This document shows, piece by piece, positions 11,687 through 21,057 of a stretch of 34,230 nucleotides of DNA. Location of the stretch: positions 1 through 34,230 of the forward strand of contig JAGYNS010000004.1 in NCBI GenBank assembly GCA_018399655.1, written 5' to 3'. The notes beneath the pieces are model-generated. The model searched no databases. It was not told the origin of the DNA and worked only from the letters and a program-made list of their open reading frames with translations. The first letter of the stretch is position 1, and the number at the start of each line of letters is the position of its first letter. Origin of the DNA: Campylobacterales bacterium (GTDB taxonomy: Bacteria > Campylobacterota > Campylobacteria > Campylobacterales > Arcobacteraceae). Both the position numbers and the translations under genes were made by a program.

Positions 11687-11840
11687 AAATCCAAATTTCT
11701 TGGTAAAATCTTTCTATGATAGGAAGTAAAACGAGAAAAAGATATTTGTGATTTTTTGTTTTATTTATTATTTTAGTTCGATTGGTGGGGTTGATTTTGC
11801 GTATGGGTTACACCTCAGGAGAGGTGCTGTCGCCTGTGAA

Positions 11841-12074
11841 TTATTCTCTCTTTGTACGTTTTTGTATTTTCTTTCCTTTCAAAACATTTAATTGTTTTAA
11901 GATGTTTTTATAAGACTCGAAAAAAATTTGATAGTACTCCCAGTTATGATAATTATAATTATCATAGTGGCTAAAACCATATATATGGTTCAATAAGTTC
12001 TTTTTCATGTATATATAGTCATGATGGATAAAGGAAATAACTATTACAATCAAATAAACAGCAGACCGATCCAT
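11841..12074 (-). CDS. Hypothetical ORF, possible fragment of a small accessory protein
   Basis: 77 aa ORF in a low-quality block with no recognised family; supported only by the open frame. Confidence 0.2.
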   Translation of the reverse strand: MDRSAVYLIVIVISFIHHDYIYMKKNLLNHIYGFSHYDNYNYHNWEYYQIFFESYKNILKQLNVLKGKKIQKRTKRE

Positions 12075-12293
12075 ATATCAATATTTGTATTAGTATGTTT
12101 CAATTCTTCTAGTAAACAATCATAATTCAAGTTTTTAACTCAACTTTTTAGAAAATTTCATTTTTTTATACACTTTTCTTTTCTTCTTGCAAAAATACCT
12201 ATAATATTTAACATAGCTATCTTTTTAAGACTGTTGTGGTCTTAAAAATATAAATATTATACTTTTTCTGAGAATCCATAAGGTGTGAATGTT

Positions 12294-12584
12294 TCATCTC
12301 ATGAGTATAGGTAAGACTTTGCGTTTATTGATATTTAAGTTTCCACAATCTCTACATTCTATTAAATCTACTCGTTTTGTTTTTGTTTTACTCACTTTTA
12401 AATTCGAATCTCTTTGGAAGTATTTAAGGAATGGGAAATACAATATAGCCGAAAGCATAACTAATCCTTCTGAAGTTTTCTCATTACTATCAAAAATGCT
12501 TACTCCAACAAGACCATTATTGCTGCCACAATAAACGCAATATGTTGGGATTACAATTATAAGACAAAAAAGGTAGAACTGCAT
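12294..12584 (-). pseudogene. Small zinc-ribbon-like protein fragment
   Basis: Minus-strand ECRDCGNLNIN... resembles the CEDCGGQISIN...CPHCG ribbon of the neighbouring ORF; frame broken. Confidence 0.3.
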
Positions 12585-12593
12585 CTTTTGGTC

Positions 12594-12871
12594 TCATCCC
12601 TGCTCTTCTTCGATTTTTAAATGTTCTTTTGTTAGCAAAGAATAAAAACCATTATTTATGAAATTCCGAAGAAGTTGCCAGGCCCCTGCTCCCTCGTTTG
12701 TTGCGTTTGGTGCTAGAGTTATAAGACCTGCTAGTGGTGTTAAAAGAGCGGAATGCCCATACTTTTCCTACCAATCCACCTTTTGTGTTGTTTTGTGCTC
12801 CACAATGTGGGCAGATGTTGCGTTGATTGATATTTGTCCACCACAATCTCACATTTTGTTAAATTACTCAT
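12594..12871 (-). pseudogene. Small zinc-ribbon plus TM-segment protein, frameshifted
   Basis: Combining frames gives MSNLTKCEDCGGQISINA..CPHCGAQNNTKGGLVGKVWAFIALLTPLAGLITLAPNATNEGA. Confidence 0.45.
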
Positions 12872-12986
12872 TCTATTTTCCTTATATTCATTTTTATCTT
12901 TTTTAAATTAAAAATATATTTAACCATAAAACAACTTAAGTATAAAGCTTAATATAGACAATATATCTCAAAACCAATTAGTTATT

Positions 12987-13040
12987 AAATTGCAATTGCC
13001 ATATTTTTTTAATCTCTCTTTGTTTTTTGCTATTATTTTA
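12987..13040. repeat. Right copy of an imperfect direct repeat flanking the accessory segment
   Basis: TTAAATTGCAATTGCCATATTTTTTTAATCTCTCTTTGTTTTTTGCTATTATTTT; similar to about 11145-11200 with substitutions and one gap. Confidence 0.35.
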
Positions 13041-13069
13041 GAATAAAATCAAAAAAAGGAAAGATATTA

Positions 13070-13560
13070 TGGAAAAGAGATTTATCAAGATGTCAAGTAA
13101 TAGGTGGCGATGTTATCATATATGATGCACTTTTTGGAATTAACGAAAAATGTAAAGCTCAAGTTTGGAAGTATAGCTTTAAAAGAGTTTAGAAAAAGAG
13201 AGGCAAAAACTTTTCAAGGAAACTATCATGCATAAAGGCTTTAAGTCAGAAATACCAATAATCTTTTTGATACCAAAGCATTTATGGTGAGGGAAAAGTA
13301 GAACTATCTTTGACTGAAACAAAATCTACCACAATGTTTTTGTGTAAATGTAGTAGGGAAGTTACAAAGATAAATGGTGGTTACAAATACCACTCTTGTG
13401 AAAAATAGTATGGGAAGGTTTATGAATAAACTTCTCACTTTTGGTAAATAAAAAAAAGACTTTCTTTAAGGGAGGGCTAAAACTAACCAATCTGAAATCT
13501 CAAAGGGAAATATCTTCCAATGGAGATATTTTGTAAAACGAATGATTTGAATTTAGAATA
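13070..13560 (+). pseudogene. Degraded ORF with a C-terminal Cys-rich module (possibly topoisomerase C-term-like)
   Basis: Fragments GDVIIYDALFGINEKCKAQVWKYSFK, LSLTETKSTT, CKCSREVTKINGGYKYHSCEK, FMNKLLTFG, LKLTNLKSQ in mixed frames. Confidence 0.3.
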
Positions 13561-13604
13561 TATTTGATAAAATACAAAAAAATATAATTTTCAAGGAATG
13601 AGAG

Positions 13605-14379
13605 ATGCTTTTAGGTATGTAAATATTGACCATATTGCTGTGTTAAGAAGAAGCGAGAAAGATAAATGACCAAATATTATTGAAACGATTGGTATTGCAA
13701 ACAAAGTGGTACGGATCAAATCACTATCCATTTAAGAAGAAGACAGAAGACATATTCTATGATGAAGATGCAATGAATATCCATCAAACTCTCCCCTCTT
13801 CTTTAAATTTAGAATGTAGTCTCAATGAAGATATTATAGATATAGTGTGCTCTCTTAAACCACATAGAGGCCACTAGTACTTACAAAAATAGAGATGAAG
13901 TAACCACAGAAGGTGGTCTTGATTTAGCTTCAAATATGGAAAAACTTCAAAAAGCCATAGAAAAACTACACCAAAACCAAACAAGTTTCCCTTTTTATCG
14001 ACCCAAATGAGAGATGATCACTTTATCCAAAGAGTTAAAAGTAGAATGGGTAGAGTTACACACAGGGGCTATGCCAATATCTATGCTATGCTTTATAGTG
14101 GACTTGAAAAAACCCACCATAGTATAAAAGAGTTTGGAACTTCCTCCGAAAACCTTACAGATAAAGCACGAAGCTCTCAAGATATTGAACAAAAAATGCC
14201 AAAAGCTCAGGATTAGGGTTAGAGTGGCTGCTGGTCATGGGCTTAATTATCAAAATATTGATATGATCACTGATATTAAAAGTATTGAGGAACTTAATAT
14301 TGGTCAATCTATTATTGCGCGATCAGTTTTTACTGGACTTGAAAAGGCAATAATCGATATGAAAGAGCTTACAAAATAG
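13605..14379 (+). pseudogene. pdxJ: Pyridoxine 5'-phosphate synthase, frameshifted up to about 14216
   Basis: [91 protein letters not shown] across frames; directly followed by pdxA. Confidence 0.88.
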
Positions 14380-14380
14380 A

Positions 14381-15292
14381 ATGAAAAAAGTTGCCATAAG
14401 TTTAGGAGATCCAAATGGGATTGGACTAGAGCTAGCTTTAAAATCTCATAGTACAGTTGCAAAACTATGTAAACCTATTTATTGTATTGATCAAAACACT
14501 TTAAATAAAGCTACCAAACAACTTAATCATCCAGTACCAAAAGATTTTAAAATATTTGGAAAATATAATAAAGTATCTATAAACCCAGGGGTTGTATCAC
14601 AAAGTGCTGGAGAGTTTTCTTATCAATCTTTCTTAACAGCAATAAATCTAGCAAAAGAGAAAAAAGTCGATGCTATTTGCACCCTTCCTATTCATAAAGA
14701 ATCATGGGCAAAAGCTGGGATTGATTATGTTGGACATACTGATATGCTAAGAGATATCTTTCAAAAAGATGCTATTATGATGCTAGGATGCGAAAAGATG
14801 TTTGTAGCACTTTTTACAGAGCATATACCACTCAAAAAAGTACCAAAAGCTTTAAAGGTACAAAAAATTACCTCATTTTTATTGGACTTTCAAAATTCTT
14901 TACAACTCAATGAGCCTGTAGGTGTACTAGGTCTCAATCCTCATGCGGGAGATAATGGAGTCTTAGGAGATGAGGAGAAAAAAATCATAAAAGCAATTAA
15001 AAAAGCAAATAAAAAACTTGAATCTAATATTTTTGAAGGACCTCTTGTACCTGATATCGCCTTTACAAAAAACTCCAGAAAAAGCTATAAATACTTCGTA
15101 GCGATGTATCATGATCAAGGATTAGCACCACTCAAAGCACTTTATTTCGATGAAAGTATCAATGTATCTTTAAATCTACCAATTTTAAGAACTTCAGTAG
15201 ATCATGGAACTGCTTTTGATATAGCATATAAAAAAGATAATAAACTTTCAAATACTAGCTATATCAATGCTATAAAGATGGCGGTTACTTAA
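14381..15292 (+). CDS. pdxA: 4-hydroxythreonine-4-phosphate dehydrogenase
   Basis: MKKVAISLGDPNGIGLELALKS, GHTDMLRD, NPHAGDNGVLGDEE, MYHDQGLAPLKAL, SVDHGTAFDIA; intact. Confidence 0.93.
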   Translation: MKKVAISLGDPNGIGLELALKSHSTVAKLCKPIYCIDQNTLNKATKQLNHPVPKDFKIFGKYNKVSINPGVVSQSAGEFSYQSFLTAINLAKEKKVDAICTLPIHKESWAKAGIDYVGHTDMLRDIFQKDAIMMLGCEKMFVALFTEHIPLKKVPKALKVQKITSFLLDFQNSLQLNEPVGVLGLNPHAGDNGVLGDEEKKIIKAIKKANKKLESNIFEGPLVPDIAFTKNSRKSYKYFVAMYHDQGLAPLKALYFDESINVSLNLPILRTSVDHGTAFDIAYKKDNKLSNTSYINAIKMAVT

Positions 15293-15298
15293 AACCGA

Positions 15299-16228
15299 TT
15301 AACCATCTGTAGTGATTTTTTCTATAAGCTCTTCTAAAACTCTATCAGCGTCTTCATGAGCTATTTGACAAGTTCCAGCAGCTTTGTGACCTCCGCCACC
15401 ATATTTTAGGCACAATTCACCTACATTGGTTTTAGAAGTTCTATTCACAATCGATTTTCCTAAAGCAAATACCGTATTTTGCTTTTGAAATCCCCAAATA
15501 ACATGAATAGAGATGTTTACTTCAGGATTGACTGCGTACATCACAAATCTATTTCCTGGATAGATCACATCTTGGTCTCTAAGATCTAGTACTATAAGAT
15601 TGTTGTACATTATTGAGCACTCTTCTAATTGTTGTCTAAAAAGTGGCTCATAGTGTTTATAAAGCTCCACTCTCTCCACCACATCTGGAAGTTGCATAAT
15701 CTCCTCAATAGTATGATCAATACAATAATCGATCAGATCCATCATAAGCTGATAGTTGGATACTGTAAACTCTCTAAATCTTCCAAGTCCAGTTCGACTG
15801 TCCATAAGGAAACTAAGTAGCACCCAACCTTGAGGATTGAGTATCTCATCAATGCTAAACTGTGCAGCATCCGCTTTATCAACTGCATCCATCATCATAT
15901 CACTTATTTGTGGTAACTTCGCTTTTCCACCATAATAGTTATAAACCACTCTTGCTGCACTTGGTGCATCTGGCTCAATTATATGGTTATCTGCTTTTTC
16001 ATTTCTAATAGTCTCACTTTCATGATGGTCAAATACCATATATGCTTGTGGTACATACGGAAGATTAGTAATGATATCATTTGGCGTGATCTCGATCTTC
16101 CCATCTTGCATATCTTTTGGATGGACAAATTTAATGTCATCTATCATATCAAGCTGTTTGAGTATAACAGCACACACCAAACCATCCATATCACTTCTTG
16201 TAATTAACCTATATTTTTTTTCAGCCAT
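15299..16228 (-). CDS. DHH/DHHA1 family phosphoesterase (exopolyphosphatase-related)
   Basis: RSDMDGLVCAVIL, VFDHHESE, C-terminal LKYGGGGHKAAGTCQI. Confidence 0.8.
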   Translation of the reverse strand: MAEKKYRLITRSDMDGLVCAVILKQLDMIDDIKFVHPKDMQDGKIEITPNDIITNLPYVPQAYMVFDHHESETIRNEKADNHIIEPDAPSAARVVYNYYGGKAKLPQISDMMMDAVDKADAAQFSIDEILNPQGWVLLSFLMDSRTGLGRFREFTVSNYQLMMDLIDYCIDHTIEEIMQLPDVVERVELYKHYEPLFRQQLEECSIMYNNLIVLDLRDQDVIYPGNRFVMYAVNPEVNISIHVIWGFQKQNTVFALGKSIVNRTSKTNVGELCLKYGGGGHKAAGTCQIAHEDADRVLEELIEKITTDG

Positions 16229-16247
16229 TGTATTTTCTCCTTTAAAT

Positions 16248-16958
16248 TTATGCTAAATTTGTGTATACGCTTTGTACATCGTCATCATCTTCGAGCTTTT
16301 CTAAAAGAGTTGAAAGCTCTTCCATTTGCTCATCGGTAATCTCAACTGGGGAGTTTGGGATCCGTTGCAATGAACCTTTTTCATACTCTATATTCATCTC
16401 TTCTAATTTTTTGGACATATCTCCAAAATCTTTAAAATCTGCTATAATAGATATATTTTCTTCATCTTCTTGTTTTATCTCCTCTAGCCCTGCATCGATA
16501 AGCTCTAACTCAAGCTCTTCCATATCCATATCAGGGGTTTTTAGCTCAAATACCGCACATCTGCTAAACATAAATTCTAACGATCCAGTTGGGACTATCT
16601 CTCCACCTGCTTTTTTAAATATATTTTTTATATTGGCTACAGTTCGTGTATTGTTATCTGTTGCAGCTTCTACAAAGATCAAAACACCATGTTGCCATTT
16701 CCCTTCATAGTTTACCTCTGCTAAATCAGCTGCATCTTTTGAAGTGGCTCTTTTTATCGCTGCTTCAATATTATCTTTTGGTAAATTTTGTGCTTTGGCT
16801 GTATTTATAGCTGTTCGCAGTGCAGGATTAAGTTCTGGATCCGCACCTGCACTTTTTGCTGCTATTGTAATTGCTTTTGCAAGTTTAGGGAAAACACGCG
16901 ACATATTCCCCCATCGTTTCATCTTTGCTGCTTTTCGATATTCAAAAGCTCTACCCAT
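16248..16958 (-). CDS. YebC/PmpR family DNA-binding regulatory protein
   Basis: MGRAFEYRKAAKMKRWGNMSRVFPKLAKAITIAAKSAGADPELNPALRTAINTAKAQNLPKDNIEAAIKRA. Confidence 0.93.
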   Translation of the reverse strand: MGRAFEYRKAAKMKRWGNMSRVFPKLAKAITIAAKSAGADPELNPALRTAINTAKAQNLPKDNIEAAIKRATSKDAADLAEVNYEGKWQHGVLIFVEAATDNNTRTVANIKNIFKKAGGEIVPTGSLEFMFSRCAVFELKTPDMDMEELELELIDAGLEEIKQEDEENISIIADFKDFGDMSKKLEEMNIEYEKGSLQRIPNSPVEITDEQMEELSTLLEKLEDDDDVQSVYTNLA

Positions 16959-17035
16959 TCTTACCCCTCATCTTGAAAATTGTCTCTGGTTATTAAAATT
17001 TTATTATTCTACCATAAATAGCTAAGATTAACTTT

Positions 17036-17470
17036 TTATAGCCCTTGCAAAAGTATATTCCACAATTGCTCTATTTCACTATCATTTAAGCCTAAAGTGC
17101 TTTTTTCACGAAATAACTTGTCTACTTTATTTTTTTTAAACCCTTTTGAGTAGCTACACTTTGGGTGGATAGGGACTAAAGATCGCACAAGAGCTATCTC
17201 TTGAACTATTTTTTCTTCACACAATAAACAATGATAATCAGTATGCAATCTTCCTTCATGCTCACATAGCTTTACATATGCTTCGATAATAGCTCTTTTA
17301 GGGTTTTGTTTTTCTATTCTATGAACTAAAGAGTTTAATAGCTCAAAATAAAATGATTCTAACTCCTCCACATCTTTTAAGTGGGGGTAAAATAGTTTAA
17401 TAAACCTTTGCCAACAATACAATTTTTGATTGTCAAATATCCAAGGAAAGCCTAGCTGAATCACATCTTT
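17036..17470 (-). pseudogene. recO: C-terminal part of a RecO-like recombination protein (copy 1), truncated at a block junction
   Basis: KLYCWQRFIKLFYPHLKDVEE...CLLCEEKIVQEIALVRSLVPIHPKC; closely similar to the fuller copy at 18816-19421. Confidence 0.65.
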
Positions 17471-17474
17471 ACAC

Positions 17475-18741
17475 CGCTTCTTTGAGGTTTATCTGCCCGA
17501 TAGATAGCATCTCTTTACACTCAATCTACCCTTTCCATCAACTCAATTGGTGCTTAGCACTTCCACCACTTCCACTATCTATACTAATAAAATCAGGATA
17601 GAATCGTTGTTTTCCTCTATCCTTTTTTGATCTCATTGACTATTGGCAAAATATTATTTGAATCAGAAATTACCAATTTTTATCCCAACTGGCTTGTCAC
17701 TGAGTTTTTGTAAATCCCCAATAAAATCAAACAGCTCCTCAATGCTATTGGCATACGGAAAACAGTTTGGGGAAAAAGGTCTTTGTGGTTTCCACTCCAC
17801 GATAGTAAGCGATCGCTTCAGTCACTTTATCCGCGACAACTTTTCCCCCTGTTTGCTTTGCCCCTTGAGCAATTTAATCTCTGTCATTTACAAACTCATC
17901 ACTTTTTGATAACGCTCTGGATCAAATTTTCCCTCTTTTGTACGGCAACCATAGAGTCCCGAACTAACCTGATAGATAATATCAGGCATATCAGAGGGGA
18001 CCTCTTTTGGGAAGTTTTCAAGAGGTGCATCAATTTGGACGATGAAATCTTTTTTGATTTTTCATCAAAAACATGAAGTTTCCGCCTCTGGATCATCTTT
18101 AAAACCATTTTCGGTAGGCTCTTGAGCTTGATACCCATTGATTAACTTTCTAATAGTCGTTTTGACAAATATCTGAAAAGGGTTCCTTTGATTATGGTGG
18201 TATATTTTTTCATCATAATTCACATGGGTGATAAAAAAATTACTCGTTAAGCTCCCTCCCTGTATTGATTGAAATTTCCCATAAAAGCCCCTTTTACAAA
18301 GGCTCGGCCCCTCTGGACTTATCGCTCCATCACTCATAGCTGCTCTTGAGATGATGGTTTGTGACAAAAGGTTTTTTCTTTTTTTCCCCGAAAGTGACAC
18401 TAAAATCGTTGTCCACTTCATCATCATTCAAAACAATCGTAGCGTGTTTGAGCATAAATTTTGGCTTTGGCGGTGGTGGGAGGGGGAAAATGAAATAGTT
18501 TGGCAAATCCCCTTGCAACTTTATACACCCAATCGAGTTTATCTTTTGATTCATAAAACTTCTCATCCCCAAAATATTGTCGAAAAGGTTCTCCCTTTTT
18601 CTTCTAATACATACCTTAATCGTCCTATAATAGGATAATTTTTTAACAATTGATGTTCCCTTTGGATATATCGGTCATAAACATACAAAAGAAAACAATA
18701 ACAATAAATAAAACCCACAAGTTACCATACAGCAGTTCCAT
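17475..18741 (-). pseudogene. FMN-binding glutamate synthase domain protein, frameshifted and apparently truncated
   Basis: Minus-strand fragments MELLYGNLWVLFIVIVFF, KHATIVLNDDEVDNDFSVTFGEKK, IISRAAMSDGAISPE, GSLTSNFFITHVNYDEK, DMPDIIYQVSSGLYGCRTKEGKFDPERYQKVMS, FPYANSIEELFDFIGDLQKLSDKPVGIKI. Confidence 0.75.
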
Positions 18742-18815
18742 ATCACTCCTTTTTTACATTAAACTGCAATTGTATCTTTTTTTTTTTTGCAAATAAAATT
18801 GTTATTTTGATTATT

Positions 18816-19421
18816 TTATAAACCTTGAAGTAAAATATCCCAAATATACTCAATCTCGTCATGTTAGTGATAGTGTACTTTTTCCTCAAAAAGTTTTTGA
18901 TTTTCAAAAGGAAAGCTCTACTGTAGCTACAGCTAGGATGGGTTGGCAAAAAACTTCGTACCAAAGAGATTTCATCCTCTATAGGCTTCTCACACAACAA
19001 ACATTCATAGTGGGTATGGAGTGCCCCTCTTGTTCCATAGTGATACATAGCTCTCCAAAATAGCTCTTTTGGCATCTTGTTTGACCATTTTATGAGCGAG
19101 GTATCTAGAAGATTAAAGTAAAACTCCTCCTATCTCCTCTACATCTTTTAAGTGGGGATAAAAAGCTTAATAAATCTTTGCCAACAATATAATTTTTGTG
19201 AATCAAAATCCAAAGGGTAACCCCTCTGAATAACATCTTTGAGTCTTGCAATATTGCTTTAAGATTGGTTTCTAGTTCAAAATCAGTTTTAAATCCTACA
19301 TGAATTATTGAATGTCTTGCCCCATAAAACGGTACGCGGTATAAAGATTATTTTGTGTGAGAATAGTGACAATTAAGTCTTCATCCTTGACATTATTTAT
19401 ATTGATTATATATCCTTGCAT
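18816..19421 (-). pseudogene. recO: RecO-like recombination protein (copy 2), full length but frameshifted
   Basis: MQGYIININNVKDEDLIVTILTQNNLYTAYRF..., KDVIQRGYPLDFDSQKLYCWQRFIKLF, YECLLCEKPIEDEISLVRSFLPTHPSCSYS in alternating frames. Confidence 0.7.
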
Positions 19422-19521
19422 AGTTTTATTATAACTAAATGTGAGTTAAAATATAAGTTAAATTGATTTTAAAGCTATTTTTTGGATACAATCACACCAT
19501 TATAGGGAATCTTTGCTGAGC

Positions 19522-19542
19522 AAACTTAAATGAGTTAAGTTT
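19522..19542 (+). promoter_or_regulatory. Leader hairpin upstream of the DEAD-box helicase
   Basis: Perfect 8-bp inverted repeat AAACTTAA-ATGAG-TTAAGTTT followed by CTATTTT, 45 nt before the start codon, downstream of a sigma70-like TTGATT-N18-TACAAT. Confidence 0.45.
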
Positions 19543-19586
19543 CTATTTTAAAGATGCCTATTTATACACAAGGTAATTAATAAAAT

Positions 19587-21026
19587 ATGACATTTCAAGA
19601 TTTTAATCTAAAACAAGAGCTTAACAAAGCTATCGAAAATGCTGGTTTCACAGCTCCTAGTCCTATTCAAGAATCGGCAATCCCTATTGTACTGAATGGA
19701 AAAGATATCGTTGCACAAGCACAAACAGGTACTGGAAAAACAGCTGCATTTGGTCTACCACTTCTAAATATGATGAAGTGTGATGGCAATGTAGAAACAG
19801 TAGTAATCGTTCCAACAAGAGAACTAGCACTTCAAGTAAGTGATGAGCTTTTCAAGTTTGGAAAGTTTTTAAATATAAAAACAGCCACAGTGTATGGTGG
19901 AACCGCATACAATAGACAGATCAACCATATCAACAACGCTTCAATTATTGTAGCAACTCCTGGAAGATTTTTAGATCTTCTATCAAAAAAACAGATCAAT
20001 ATAGATCCAGATTTCGTAGTGCTTGATGAAGCTGATGAGATGATGGATATGGGATTTTTGGAAGATATCAAAAAGATTTTTAACTATTTAAAAAATAGAA
20101 AACAAACTTTGATGTTTAGTGCAACTATGCCCGCACCTATTAAAAAACTTGCTGAAAAGATTCTCGTAGAGCCTGAGTTTATCACTATTACTCAAAAAGA
20201 GGTAACCAATACAAAAATTGCTCAATCATTTTATGTGGTTGAGGAGTATGAAAGAGATGATGCTCTTATTCGACTATTTGACTATAAAAACCCTTCAAAA
20301 GCGATTGTATTTTGTAAGATGAAAAGAGATGTGGATAGACTTTCTACTTATCTTGTTTCTCAAGGGTTTAGTGCAAAAGGTCTTCATGGAGATATGGAGC
20401 AACGGCAAAGAGAGGAAGTGATAAGAGCATTTAAAGGGGATAATTTAGAAGTACTTATTGCTACAGATGTTGCAGCTAGAGGGCTTGATGTAAAAGGGGT
20501 TTCTCATGTATTTAATTATCAGCTTCCATTTGATAGTGAAAGCTATGTTCACCGAATTGGACGAACAGGTCGTGGTGGTCAAGAAGGAAGTGCCGTATCT
20601 ATTGTAACCCCAGCTGAGTTTAAATCTTTACATAAGATTCAAAAAGATGTAGGGGCAAAAATAGAAAGTAAGATAGTACCAAATAAAAGTGCTCTCCAAG
20701 ATAAGTCTTTACAACAGTTTTTAAATAATATCGCCACTCAAGAGATTGATGAGTCGGTCATAGAGCTTATGGATAAACTAAAAGATCAATTTGATCTATC
20801 AACTATCACTTATAAATTGGCTTCTATCCTTTTAGCAAAAACTGAAGTCAAAGGGAAAGATACCATTGGTAAATCGAAAAAAGATATCGAGTATCTTTTA
20901 CAAAGAGCAGCCAAAGGTGGAGATAGATCAAAAAGTAGAAGCTCAAGAGGGCGTGGTGGATCAAGCAGAAGTCGAGGTCCTAGAAATGGGAACAGTAACA
21001 ACCGACGAAGAGATAATAAACGATAA
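19587..21026 (+). CDS. DEAD-box ATP-dependent RNA helicase
   Basis: AQTGTGKT, PTRELALQ, DEADEMMDMGF, SAT, HRIGRTGRGG motifs; RS/RG-rich basic C-terminus. Confidence 0.95.
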   Translation: MTFQDFNLKQELNKAIENAGFTAPSPIQESAIPIVLNGKDIVAQAQTGTGKTAAFGLPLLNMMKCDGNVETVVIVPTRELALQVSDELFKFGKFLNIKTATVYGGTAYNRQINHINNASIIVATPGRFLDLLSKKQINIDPDFVVLDEADEMMDMGFLEDIKKIFNYLKNRKQTLMFSATMPAPIKKLAEKILVEPEFITITQKEVTNTKIAQSFYVVEEYERDDALIRLFDYKNPSKAIVFCKMKRDVDRLSTYLVSQGFSAKGLHGDMEQRQREEVIRAFKGDNLEVLIATDVAARGLDVKGVSHVFNYQLPFDSESYVHRIGRTGRGGQEGSAVSIVTPAEFKSLHKIQKDVGAKIESKIVPNKSALQDKSLQQFLNNIATQEIDESVIELMDKLKDQFDLSTITYKLASILLAKTEVKGKDTIGKSKKDIEYLLQRAAKGGDRSKSRSSRGRGGSSRSRGPRNGNSNNRRRDNKR

Positions 21027-21057
21027 CCAAAATCTTTAGTAAAAACTAGGAGCCAAA

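Noticed and set aside
12658-12906. Plus-strand ORF of 82 aa
   Set aside because: Antisense to the zinc-ribbon ORF, whose CPHCGAQNN motif on the minus strand is more convincing.
16261-17025. Plus-strand ORFs at 16261-16710 and 16744-17025
   Set aside because: Antisense to the intact yebC gene; Ser-rich composition is typical of complement-frame artefacts.
18065-18638. Overlapping ORFs of 120, 80 and 95 aa as separate novel genes
   Set aside because: The minus-strand ones are consecutive frame pieces of one glutamate synthase domain gene; the plus-strand one is its complement.
17036-18741. Novel glutamate synthase-RecO fusion protein
   Set aside because: The glutamate synthase part is full of frameshifts, and the join coincides with a quality-block edge and a short similarity with the second recO copy; no continuous ORF spans it.
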